Source of the DNA: Isoetes taiwanensis
Taxonomy: Eukaryota; Streptophyta; Lycopodiopsida; Isoetales; Isoetaceae
Length of the DNA stretch: 64,000 bases
Direction of reading: 5' to 3'
Assembly (NCBI GenBank): GCA_021234155.1
Contig: JAJEKV010000078.1
Coordinates: 870,001 to 934,000 of the forward strand
Shown here: positions 1 through 10,625 of the stretch, piece by piece
How the letters are laid out: every line of letters starts with the position of its first letter
Position numbering within the stretch: position 1 is the first letter of the stretch
Notes under the pieces: model-generated
Told to the model about the DNA's origin: nothing
Seen by the model: the letters and a program-made list of their open reading frames with translations, nothing else
Database searches by the model: none
Made by a program: the position numbers and the translations under genes

Positions 1-1104
1 CTGTGAGCCCTAAACCATAAGATATTTTTGTGCCTTAAGCTCAATAGCACATTATGCACCCAAATTACACCTTGGGCATATTAGTTTGAAATATTTCCTA
101 CGTATTTTGCTAAGAAAACTCTTTACAAAATACTTAAGATAATGCTCTAGATAATGCTTAAGAAGAAGTAGTAACATCATGTTATATGCATTCCGAGTAC
201 AAGGTTGCGGGTTTGGTTGCCTAGTCCAACTTAATGTAGGAAACCACTAAGAATTTTAATGGTTCCAAAACTAATAATATTAACATATAAGTAGTAGTAG
301 CAATGTCCCATGTTCAGTATTTAATATTTGTCGATGTTGCAATATTATTGCCACAATTTCCAATATAGTTCAACATAGTTAAATTTCGTGCAATTTTCAA
401 GTCCTTGCCAAATCTTGCCATAAGTGACCTTAAACCTAGGCCCTTATATTTTTAACTTTGTATTTCCTTAAATGTAGGCCAAATTGAACCATAGACCAAA
501 TTGAACTATATGTCAGATTGAAATTTATGAGGTCAATATAGCCCCCACTTGTCTATTGGTCATCAAGTCAATACGCTCAAGCATATTCACCTCCAAAAGA
601 TGTCTCTAAATTCCAGTAAAAAGAAAACCAGAATCTCAATCATTAAATCTTAACAAATAAATGTAATATACAATGTCACTTGCCCATGTCACCCCCGGTC
701 CTAGGTGGCCACCCTATGAGTTGGAACATGTAGGCCTTCACTGAGTGTGCATCCCCTCATGCCATGACTAATACCTTTCTCGGCCATGACTAGTACCTTC
801 ACTGAGTGTGCATCCCCTCAGGCCATATTGTCACTTATTGCTAATTCCCAGAACTTAGCCCAAAAATTTGTTTAAAGTGCAATGTCTAAGTGCACTTTGT
901 TTGAAGTGCAATGTCTAATAACTAGATTCAAGGCCTCAAAAGGGAAAATGTGTGATGTTTTGTGCTTCTCATTAGTTCCTTGACGTAAAAGTTATTGTGT
1001 TTCATGCATGCCATTAAAGTGCTAATGATTCAAACAAAACATACAAGCCAAGCTTGAATTGAGGGAATGATTCAAGAAAAATATAAGTATGATTTAATAA
1101 ATTG
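1..1104. other. Non-genic AT-rich flank, probably CACTA interior
   Basis: I see no coding signal here. Two short tandem duplications are visible: a 25-bp unit (ccttcactgagtgtgc...) at 735-759 repeated at 796-820, and a 19-bp unit (gtttaaagtgcaatgtcta) at 870-888 repeated at 899-917. The stretch directly precedes the subterminal repeats of a CACTA-like end, so it is probably the inner part of that element. The partner end (CACTACAAG...) is not found and would lie left of the window. Confidence 0.4.
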
Positions 1105-1434
1105 ACTAATACTGACGCCGAATATCGCCGACTATTTGTCCGATGTTAAATAGTCGATTAATAGTCGATATATTCGTCGACGTTCACGTCGGGATACCGA
1201 TCAACTTGCTCGTCGGACCTTTAGTCGGACCAATCGTCCGTTGTTCGTCGAGTTTTTGTCGGACTAATAGTCAGAAAATTTTGCATCAGGCTACTCGTCA
1301 GGATATGCATCAGACAGTATTCGTCAGGTTATACGTCAGCCCAGTCGTCATCACAATCGTCACTATGCGCTTAAAAACCCACCTTGGACCGCCTGACGAT
1401 TTTCCTGACGTCTAGCAGGCATTCTCTTGTAGTG
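1105..1434. mobile_element. Right end of a CACTA (En/Spm-like) DNA transposon
   Basis: The last 13 bases, 1422-1434, read ttctcttgtagtg, the complement of CACTACAAGAGAA, which is the usual plant CACTA terminus. Inside it lies about 300 bp of short degenerate direct and inverted repeats built on cgtcgga, agtcg and cgtcagg, the typical CACTA subterminal transposase-binding array. The following three bases, agc, are a candidate 3-bp target duplication, but the left end is outside the window so this cannot be verified. The element sits inside the protease-coding part of a Ty3-type retrotransposon read on the minus strand. Confidence 0.8.
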
Positions 1435-2656
1435 AGCGAGCAGAAATAAAATCAAACTCACTGCCCGGATCGAATAAGACATGTACTTTTTGATCTTGAA
1501 TAGTAGCCCAAAATCGTAAGAGACTACTATTCTCAACAGAATCCATATCCGATTTTTCCTGGACCGTAGCCACCTTCTTCCCTTTTCCATCTCCGCGAAC
1601 AGAAGCTACTTTCTTACTTTTATCCTCTTTCTTAGTCCCAGACTTAAGAATAGGTGTAGCTTCCTTTCTTCCCCCTTTCTTCTTTTCCAAATAAGTAGGG
1701 CATTCATAAAACTTATGGTCAGTTGAATAACAAACAAAACACTTATTCTCCCTCATCAACCGCTTTTTACGCGCTTGATAAGATTCCTTTGGCTCTTTGG
1801 CCCCAACAGGTTCATTATCTGCAACGTCTGTGTGCGGCCGTTTGAACGTCCCAGACCCTGGAGCAGATCCCATTGATTTATCACGAAAACCACTCGCCTC
1901 TTTCATAGAAACTTTGAGGCCACGTTGAGCATTAATGGCTTCAGTAAGGGCCAAACCTTCCTCCTCTACTTTCTCTGCCATCTTACAGAGCTCACCAAAA
2001 GAAAGATTGGCAACTTGCAGGTCGAGCTTTGCCCGTACCCAACGATGAACCCCACCCATGAGTTTTTCAGACTTCTTAGTATCATTTTTACTAAGCTGAA
2101 GTCCTTTCTTTAAAACTCTTGCGACAAAGGCTCTAACAGTTTTCGTGTTTTGTTGGGTCAACTTATTCCATTCAGCGATAAGATCTCGCTCCCAATTATG
2201 ATCCAAAAAACGATTTTTGATTTGCTTTTCAAATTCGCAAAAGGTAACAATAGGTTGACCGACCGGGTCGGTTCTTACGGATATCCGACCACGGTCCTTT
2301 TGCAACCCCATCCAGATGACGCTCAGCAAAATATAACTGAGTGTCTTCGTCATCCTTAGTCTTAGCAAAATATGAATTCAAATCCCGGAGCCACGCGAAA
2401 AGTTGGCAGCGGAATACTTTTTGAATTCAATTTTGACGTTGGCACCCGTTTTGATGCCACTACGTGGACGCCCTGCTGACTTTTTTGCAAATCGTACACC
2501 TGGCTTCGCGAGAGAATCCATTCTTGTGACTCGCTTAATTCGAGCCCTCGGCGGTGCAAGTTTTTCTCTCATGAGCGAATTATCTTGCTCTAACTCAAAA
2601 AGTTTTTCCTTGAGCTCTTCATCTTCCAAGTTAACATTGGCAGGGGAAATGACCAT
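1435..2656 (-). pseudogene. Ty3-type retrotransposon Gag and start of protease, broken
   Basis: Read on the minus strand from an ATG at 2654-2656 just after the primer-binding site. The N-terminus is a charged coiled-coil-like Gag head, followed by a Gag capsid-like region (YFAERHLDGVAKG). A basic stretch then leads to a CCHC zinc knuckle, CFVCYSTDHKFYEC (CX2CX4HX4C). The last part, VLFDPGSEFDFIS, matches the start of a retropepsin, with DPG in place of the usual D-S/T-G. Two frameshifts, near 2400 and 2290, break the frame. The protein runs into the CACTA terminus at 1434, which supplies the last residues (LQENAC) before a stop. Reverse transcriptase and integrase are absent here, so they were removed or displaced by the CACTA insertion. 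This is a dead copy. A pararetrovirus origin is possible but less likely. Confidence 0.8.
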
Positions 2657-2666
2657 CGAAACTTGT

Positions 2667-2679
2667 TGCTCTGATACCA
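2667..2679 (-). other. Retrotransposon primer-binding site (initiator tRNA-Met)
   Basis: The minus strand reads TGGTATCAGAGCA, complementary to the 3' end of plant initiator tRNA-Met, the commonest plant LTR-retrotransposon primer site. It lies 11 bases upstream of the Gag ATG. An LTR should therefore end near 2680 and extend to higher coordinates, but its outer boundary cannot be placed by eye. Confidence 0.85.
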
Positions 2680-2680
2680 C

Positions 2681-4747
2681 TAATATCTAGCATTATAACA
2701 GGGGGTTTTTTTTGTGATTTTATACGCTTTTTGGCATGGTTTTCATATGATTTCATGGGCGTATTGCACGAGACATACTAATCAGTATATCTAGAGTGCA
2801 CTCCGCATTTTATTGTCTAAATTCCATATCATCAATGGTTTACCCCCTTTTATTTTTATTCCTCTATTTCTTTTTAATAAGCCAAACATGCAAGCAGCGA
2901 AATGTTTCACTTTAGGGTTTTTTTAGGGTTATCTCAAGCATTCTGTCTCGTCTCGGGTATGCGTGTCTTTGCGGGTTTTGGGTTTGCCATGATGGGTCGG
3001 ATTTTGTGTGGCATCCGGACTTTACGCAGCGAGTCTAAGGGCGGTCGGTTCAAGACCGGACCTTGCACTTGTGACATGTAGCGTAAATCTTTGTATGTCG
3101 CATGATGCTTTACGGAGTTAATTGCACATTGTTATTTTTTCGGTTGATGCATGATTTGTCTTGAAAAGAAGGAACTTATAGAAACATGGCGAGAAGATGG
3201 AGAAGCATCAATCTTGAAAATGCAAGGAATTGCTCTATAGCATGCCCAACTCTTTGGGTTGGTCCATGACCGATTCATGAACAGGTTGTTGGCAATTTCA
3301 TCTCTAGGAAGAAAGTAGCAATGACAAAATCAATTTGTGAGGAGCCTCTTTCTGCGGGTGGGAGCAACCAATAGTTTGACATTGCATCTCTCGCAAGTAT
3401 AAGAGCCCTAGTAGGTGTGGCATCACAAGTTGCCCATGTCGATCTTATTCTTTCATTTTCTCTTCTCATGCAATCTTTTGTTTTTGTTCTCTATCGTTGC
3501 TCTCTTTAAGCTATGACTTTGTTGCGGGGACATTTACCGAAATATAATGGGTGCGACCGTGTAATATATTGCAAGAGAAGGTTGGCAACCACGAAGTCGG
3601 TTCGTTGAATCATGGTTATTAGCATGTTGCCATCATATAAGTAAAACTTGACATTTACTGTTGCAATGCTTTTTTGCGTGCAGTACGAGCTATTCTCATT
3701 AATCTTTGGTCAAGCAAATCTTTTGACGGTTAGATTTGATCTCTTCCTTATCTTTCCTCTTTGGCCTTGGTTAGACATGGCATGAGGAATGAAGTGAATC
3801 GAAATAGCAACAAATGGGTGTCTGGCGGATGGACGCCAATTGAAAGCTCCAATAGGGTTTTGTCGATTTCAAAAGAGTCCGGCCTCTTCAATGACGAAAA
3901 TCTCACGGAGCCTCATGGACAATGGTTAGCGAGTTGAATGGCGGGCAATGTTAAGCAGGTTGTCGTGGAGTTGCGAGGTTATGCTAGATATTGGTTGAAA
4001 GAGGTAGAATGTGTCTTTGCTTCTATGAAGGGTTAAGGCATTTTCTTAAAATACTCCGGCAATGCTTGCTTTCGGTGACAAAGCATTGTGAGGCATTAAC
4101 AAAGCATCTTTGTGTTGCATGTGACACGCTTTTGCGGTTGGGGATTCAAGCATATCCTCAAATGCTTTTGAAGCCTTTGAGGTCCTTGTTTGTTATTGGA
4201 ATATTAGATAAGTTTTCAACTCCACCAACTTGTAGGGTGGACATGGCTGTGGTCTTCCTTTTCTTATCTTGACCAATGCATAAAGTGCGGTCCATTCTTT
4301 GAATCGGTGTGAAGGAAAATTAAGTAACGGTATGTCGAAACTAATTTTATCATTAGACATTGTGAATTGTGAGAGATGCTATGATATAGCGGTGTGGATG
4401 GAATAAACTAAACAAGTTAGGATGAGAATGCTAGTGTTATTGGCTCTCCTCTTACGCAACTTCTTGAACATTAAATATAATTGTTTTTGTTATTGTTATG
4501 TGTAACTTATTTTGCTAGGTTAATTTGTTTTTTCCTTTTCTTGTATTCACTTGCTCTACTTACTGAAGCCAAAGAATGATGTCGTTTTATGCATACGCTC
4601 TATTAACTCTTACAAGGAAAACCATGAGTTTGTATGCATATTCAGGATTATATATTCAAAAGCTTTATAAATGCACTAATCAAATTTGCAAATTTACATT
4701 TCATAACAACATGTTGGCCTATGGTCCTTACTTGTTATACCTTAAAT
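2681..4747. other. Presumed LTR followed by unassigned intergenic DNA
   Basis: The first several hundred bases should be the 5' LTR of the minus-strand retrotransposon because they abut its primer site. I cannot find a matching LTR or a clean TG...CA border. From about 3.5 kb to the inverted repeat at 4748 there are only short random open frames. No motif, RNA gene or transposon end was recognised. Confidence 0.4.
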
Positions 4748-6169
4748 AATGACATTGGCTGCTCATTTCTTTCTTCCTGTTATCGATTGTGGTTGCTTAG
4801 TTGGTATGGTTGTGACTTGACTTGGTTCGTTTAGTTATTTAAGCAAATGTTGGATTCTTCACGGGTCCATTCCCATACAGATGTTTAGCATATGAAATGC
4901 TACTATATAGGGACGTTCCAAATATAAATGCATTTTCCTTGGCATTTTGCATGTAGGTTTCCCACATTGTATTCATCAATATCACATGCTTTTCTTTTCT
5001 ATCCTCATCACATTTATCCTTTTATCAATATTCCAAGGTTTCTTTTGTACTCTAATGTCACCCTCACAATGTCTTTAATTTTTGGTCTACTTGCTTATTA
5101 TAAATTTTATCATAGAAATGCCTATTTAAATATATCTACGACATCATTACAATTCGGGCCCAAATATTTTTTTAATACAACAATGCATATGACACACATA
5201 TAATCATTATAAATGTTTTTAGTTCGTTTGTCAATTCTAAAGGCCCCGAAGGGGCCAAAAAAATTTTGGGTTAACACACAAACCATTACATCCAACACTC
5301 TAAAATTAAATCCCCCTTGAAACCCCCTTTGGTTTGGGTGCATATTCACACGGGGGGTGACTTCGGGCATCGAGAGCTGTTGGATAGGCATATTCACCCT
5401 TTATTCCTTAATCTACACCGTACATAAAGTTCCTCATTTGTGGGGTATGCATGTACACAATTTGCTATACTGTATAACAAGATTTGCAAAATACACTAAG
5501 ATTTGAGGTAATATACTACATAGTGTTGATTTTGTACATGCCAAACATAATTTTAGGGGCTCTCGCTGCCCTACGTCACCCCCCGTGTGAATATGCACCC
5601 AAACCAAAGGGGGCTTCAAGGGGGATTTAATTTTAGAGTGTTGGATGTAATGGTTTGTGTGTTAACCCAAAATTTTTTTGGCCCCTTCGGGGCCTTTAGA
5701 ATTGACAAACGAACTAAAAACATTTATAATGCATTGTTGTATTAAAAAAATATTTGGGTCCGAATTGTAATGATGTCGTAGATATATTTAAATAGGCATT
5801 TCTATGATAAAATTTATAATAAGCAAGTAGACCAAAAATTAAAGTCATTGTGAGGGTGACATTAGAGTACAAAAGAAACCTTGGAATATTGATAAAAGGA
5901 TAAATGTGATGAGGATAGAAAAGAAAAGCCTGTGATATTGATGAATACAATGTGGGAAACCTACATGCAAAATGCCAAGGAAAATGCATTTATATTTGGA
6001 ACGTCCCTATATAGTAGCATTTCATATGCTAAACATCTGTATGGGAATGGACCCGTGAAGAATCCAACATTTGCTTAAATAACTAAACGAACCAAGTCAA
6101 GTCACAACCATACCAACTAAGCAACCACAATCGATAACAGGAAGAAAGAAATGAGCAGCCAATGTCATT
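4748..6169. repeat. Long inverted repeat (foldback), arms about 620 bp
   Basis: The left arm 4748-5377 and right arm 5559-6169 are near-perfect reverse complements, separated by a 181-bp spacer (5378-5558). The left arm is 19 bp longer because of one insertion near 5186-5204. Mirror-image open frames of 91 codons in both arms are a by-product of the palindrome, not genes. No target-site duplication is obvious. The structure could be a foldback element or a young inverted duplication. If transcribed it would give a long hairpin RNA and so could feed small RNAs. Confidence 0.9.
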
Positions 6170-7060
6170 TATAATGATTATATGTGTGTGGTTTGTGTGT
6201 ATATGGACTCTTGACGTGGCACGCTATCTCACCACCCAACCACGAGCCCTCAGCTATGACACAGCTGCCCCCAGAGCTCTCCCCCGAGCTACTATATAGC
6301 ATGCACGCCCTTTTGGTCCATCTTTGGACCAAAGCCCTTGGACCAAAGCCCAAAGAGCCACATGGCCTAAAAAGGCCTAAAGCCTTTTTTGCCCATCCAC
6401 GTCTTAGGCATATAGCACGCTTCCATTCCTGTAATATCATTTTGCTATTAAACCTCTCACTAGAATCTGCTGCAACTTACATGATACTTATGTCTGGTGA
6501 GAACTAGATTGCCTGCGGGACTGAGTCATGCGCATCTAGGCTACATGTGTGGGAGGAATCGTTCCAGGTGGGACCAAACTGATGCACCAGGACCATTTTT
6601 TTTTTTTTTGTCTTTCATTGCATTGACTTGCTTTATGTGTACGCATAATCTATTTATTGATCGTGAACCTCCCTATTACAGTTCTGGACTTAGCAGCCAC
6701 GTCTACTAAATCTGGCGACAATTGATATGATATAAGAGTCTATGCTGGATGGAGACCGACTCATACATATATTATATTATTTAAGTAGAATTCATAACTC
6801 GTATTTTAAATTAAAGAATTCTTGTTTGAATGTGGCAAGCCGCAAGTAAACTAGCAAGTGGTTTTGAGCTGTCATTTGATCAAACACTTAGACGAATAGG
6901 TGTGGGTGGGTCCATTAGCTTCGTCATATATGCTTCCTCCGCCAAAGTCCAAAGTAAAATAATGCACTAGAACTGTATAACAAAAGCTACTTCCTCCTCC
7001 AAAGTCCAAAGTAAAATTATGCAGTAGAACTGTATAATAAAAGCTATTCCATGCTTCCCT
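6170..7060. other. Intergenic DNA with a 57-bp tandem duplication
   Basis: No gene was recognised. A 57-bp unit beginning cttcctcc is present twice back to back at 6933-6989 and 6990-7046, with a few mismatches. A poly-T run lies at about 6597-6609. Confidence 0.5.
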
Positions 7061-7306
7061 TTTTGGGTTGCCCAAAGGGCAAACCTCTGGCTGATGGAAT
7101 ATTATTTTGTACCATTAAATATGCTAGTTCACAAATCAGATTAGAAATAATCTGTCTACATATTGAACAACCCACGTCAAAAATTTTTTACAGCCTATGG
7201 GTTTGGAGCAGTTATTGGCATATTCTATATATATTGGCATATACCTAGAATATGCCACAAACCCACCTCAACAAGGGCTTGCCCTCTTAGGGGCAACCCA
7301 AAAAAA
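7061..7306. mobile_element. MITE with TTTTGGGTTGCCC ends
   Basis: A 246-bp element whose left end ttttgggttgcccaaaggg is mirrored at the right end by ggggcaacccaaaaaa, giving inverted termini of about 14 bp. Its right 130 bp recurs almost unchanged at 10500-10625, and one end with the same motif occurs near 51176, so it is a dispersed family. It has no coding capacity. The superfamily is not assigned. Confidence 0.7.
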
Positions 7307-8590
7307 GGGTGAAGTAAGCCAGTAAGCACTCTTTAAACTAAAATTCCCACATCGACATCTGCTTCCTGTTCCTGGCATGAATATGGCAAAGTATTTGAGA
7401 TGAATAGGACTATCAAAGTTTTGGTTCCTACCTATATCAAAATGAATGGGATAAATCTTTATTCGCCTCTTTTTCGATCGGCCGTCTATCCTACTAGTTT
7501 TAAATGAATCGAAAAAATTATTTTTTGAACCAGAAATTCTGTGAAGCCCCTAGGACTTTGCCGCAGCCACAAAACAACAAATAAATATTCCCTAGTAAAT
7601 TTTCATATCATATACATAGATTCAACAAGCATTTTCACACTATCATTAATGCCACTAAATAACATTTTTGATGGAAACCACAAATGCTCTAAACATTCTA
7701 CCTCTGGAAATAGAAAAGAAATAACATATATTTCCCTCAATGTCAAATTTTTTGTTAGACCTGCAAATCCCAGCAGCATGCTGGTTCTGTTATATCCCTG
7801 AAATTCATAACAATGGTAGTATTTACTTGTCTTGGGCTCTTCAGGTCCAGGAACTCTCATTTATTCATATAACCTCCCGCATTTGAGCTACATCTGATAT
7901 GGACTGCCAGATCTGATTATTTAATGACTATTTGACCTTATGCATATGCATGTTCAACTCCATGCTCCATGCTAGTCTACCGCTAGTCTGCTTTTACTAA
8001 GATTTGTAATAGCAAATTGGCTGACTACATAAATACAGTGTTAGCAAAGCACATTAAATTATCCCTAAAGCAAAGGAACTCATGGAGAAATAAAGATTTA
8101 GAAATATTACAAACACAATTGTTTTGACCTTAGCATGCTTATGGAAAGCTTTGTAAGGGAGCATCAACACACACCAGGCACATAGTCAAAATAGAAAAAG
8201 TAGAAAGTTGCAATTCTTAGATACAAGATTAAGAAACCACTTAACAGTTGGAAAATCTGCACAATTTACTTCTGATGAACCAGTTGAGTTTAAGGTGCTT
8301 ATAGTGGGGAGATAGCAGGAAAGGCAGGATGTATCTTACATTCTTGTCCAAACGAATCCATAGCTATTCTTGTAAGCAACAAAAATGCTAAAAATGAAGG
8401 GTGTGAAATTTAAAAAAAAGAGCAAAATTACTTGTGCACGTTTGCTTGCAGAATCACCACACAATGACACTCGCATCAACCTGCAATATCAGCTGCTTTT
8501 TTGACAGAGAAAAGACATGGAATAGAAGGACCAAAATGTTTTCTCTTTCACTTACTAATCTCACTGCATCCATATAATACTTGGTCAAAT
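7307..8590. other. Unassigned intergenic DNA
   Basis: AT-rich sequence downstream (in minus-strand sense) of the PPR pseudogene. It may include former 3' untranslated or intronic sequence of that gene. No coding motif, repeat or RNA gene was recognised. Confidence 0.4.
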
Positions 8591-8639
8591 AAGAAATCCA
8601 TTTATCTCTTTCAAACTATAGTCGTGCATATCTTTCTTC

Positions 8640-9660
8640 CACTTCCACATCCGCAATTCTGCTTGCTATTGTTTTACACTCAAGAAGGTGTTCTTCCATT
8701 TCTTTCCTCACCTTTTTTGCATCACTTCATTCTTTGCCGGTACCGCTTCAAGGATATTCTTCAGCAACACATAAGGTGTGAGATTCCCAGGATCCACATT
8801 TATAAGATGATGTGCAGCTCGTTTTGCCTGCTCCACATTTGAGTACCTTCTGCATGCACCGAGCAAGGATGTCCATAGCATGACAGAACATTCAAATGGC
8901 ATGCTATCAATCATGTCTTCTGTTGGACCAAGCAATGTCGCACGTCCAAGGAGATCGACCATGCAACCATATTGTTCCACGGTTGGAGTAAGAGAATTCA
9001 TGTGACATAATGAAATAAAATAATGGTTACCCTCATCTAATAGACCAGCATGGCTACATGCAGAGAGAAAACTAACAAAAGTGAACTTATCAGGCATCAA
9101 TCCTTTTTCCAGCATTTTTTGAAATAAGAGAAGGCCATCCCTACCCTGGCCATGTTGTGCATATCCGGAAATAAGTGTATTCCAAGGGACTAAATCTTCC
9201 ATGTGTATTTTGTCAAAAATGCCCCATGCTTCATTCAAACTACCACATCTCCCGTACATGTTTAGAAGTGCATTTGCAACTGCAATATCAGATTCAACAC
9301 CCATGTCGACAATGTATCGATGTATCTCTTTGCCTTCCTCGACATCTCCCAGATTAGTACAAGCTTCTAAACAACTGATAAAAGTAACCTTGTTTGGCAC
9401 AACGCATAAATTGCTTGAATAATTGCTTGAATAATTTGCTTGATTATTTGCTTGAATAATTGTAATGCATCCCCACATCTTCCATTGCTTGCACAAGCTG
9501 CAATCATGGCACTGGAAGACACTATATCCTTCTCAACTATCAAATAAAATATCCTTGCTGATTCTGCAACTCTTCCACATTTTCCATACATGGTGATAAG
9601 GCAATTTGCAACACAAACTATTGAGGGCAAGTCACTGCCAATAATTTGAGCCACACATAT
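8640..9660 (-). pseudogene. PLS-class pentatricopeptide repeat protein fragment
   Basis: PPR proteins bind organellar RNA by tandem 35-residue helical repeats. The minus strand shows consecutive repeats with the hallmarks of plant PLS proteins: CLITMYGKCGRVAESARIF, VTFISCLEACTNLGDVEEG, NALLNMYGRCGSLNEAW, PWNTLISGYAQHGQG and FVSFLSACSHAGLLDEG. A C-terminal E-type segment follows (WTSLLGACRRYSNVEQAKRA, then TPYVLLKNI). A simple-sequence expansion at 9411-9462 shifts the frame inside one repeat, and another frame break occurs near 8708, where the E motif would continue. There is no start codon with a targeting peptide, so the copy is 5'-truncated. It is a decayed gene. Confidence 0.85.
9411..9462. 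repeat. ttgcttgaataa microsatellite inside the PPR frame
   Basis: Four imperfect copies of a 12-14-base unit (ttgcttgaataa) lie in tandem within a PPR repeat. They encode a run of Gln/Ala/Ile/Ile or Asn/Tyr/Ser depending on frame and coincide with the frame change, so slippage here is a likely inactivating event. Confidence 0.75.
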
Positions 9661-9974
9661 AGCCTAGACTTAGGAAGCATTGGAGTTCTAAGCTTTCCAG
9701 CTTTTAACTGCTTAGCAAGTCTCTTTAAATCAAAATCTGGCCAAAAATCCCTGGCCCTCCCATCGCCCTTATGCATGTCTGATAACCCAGATTCGTGCAT
9801 TGCTCAACTATAATCTCCTTCACAAATCCTTCGAGGAGAAGTCGATATTCTACGTGGACAATAACAAAAATATCAATCAAATAAACTTCTTAAGAAACTT
9901 GCTCAACAAGACACTATGCAACGCCATCTGCATCTGCCATTCTGTTTCCTGTCAGTGTCCATACGACAGGGATG

Positions 9975-10075
9975 TCCTTGAATAAAACGCCCAATATTTT
10001 CTACCAATGCAATAGCTGAAAATTTTCTTGCCTTGAACAGGAATCCAAGAAACCCCCTTCTCAATGGGTATACAC
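9975..10075 (-). pseudogene. Fragment of a PPR E/E+ motif
   Basis: The minus strand encodes IEKGVSWIPVQGKKIFSYC, which fits the E/E+ core of plant PPR editing factors (KGxSWIxVxGKxHxF). It then loses its frame. It lies upstream of the PPR repeats above, although an E+ motif should lie downstream of them. It is therefore either the tail of a second, neighbouring PPR gene or the result of a rearrangement. No DYW deaminase domain was found. Confidence 0.5.
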
Positions 10076-10499
10076 ATCAATCCGCCGGAGTGTAGCATTG
10101 CTGAGAAATCGACAAAACATACAACAACAATGGTTACACTGGTGCTTCAAAGGATGCAATATTCTTACGGCAAAGCATCTGGGCTAAGGGAAAAACTGGA
10201 GATTCCGTCAAAAAGCTCATAAACTGACGAATTCGGTATGAATGAAACAAAGGATTTAGAGAAGAAAACGCAATGCCAAATACAGACCCGAAGATAAATA
10301 AAAATAAGGGAAGTGCCGGAGTTGGGAAGCTCCAAATCTTGCATTAACTTCAGAAGCTCCAATTATAAGGGCCGGAAATGCAAGAATCGGACCAACATTG
10401 GAGCGACATCCATCAATGCTGCAGCCTCGAGCAAGGAGCGACGAGCGAGCACCAGTTTTCTGGTTTCCACAGTCCCTCTCCAGCAACGGGGGCAACCGA

Positions 10500-10625
10500 C
10501 ATTTTACAGCCTATGATGGGTTTGTAGCAGTCATTGGCATATTCTGGGTATATATTAGCATATACCTAGAATATGCCACAAACCCACCTCAACAAGGGCT
10601 TGCCCCCTTAGGGGCAACCCAAAAA
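10500..10625. mobile_element. Partial MITE copy at the ankyrin gene 3' end
   Basis: The sequence matches 7178-7305 over about 126 bp (for example gcatatacctagaatatgcc and the end ggggcaacccaaaaa). The left half of the element is missing. Its right end provides the stop codon and last residues (FLGCP) of the ankyrin/PGG gene on the minus strand. Confidence 0.75.

Noticed and set aside
1143-1415. A 90-codon plus-strand open frame
   Set aside because: It lies wholly in CACTA subterminal repeats (cgtcgg/cgtcag) and is a composition artefact.
1435-2680. Endogenous pararetrovirus instead of Ty3 retrotransposon
   Set aside because: The tRNA-Met primer site and CCHC knuckle occur in both, but the Gag capsid-like region directly before the knuckle and the absence of movement- or coat-type features favour a Ty3 element. 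Without RT the point is not fully closed.
4928-5989. Paired 91-codon proteins on opposite strands
   Set aside because: They are mirror images produced by the inverted repeat, with transmembrane-like residues from AT-rich DNA and no conserved motif.
8640-10075. DYW cytidine-deaminase domain after the PPR repeats
   Set aside because: No HxExnCxxC zinc motif or DYW-like C-terminus was found on the minus strand in this stretch.
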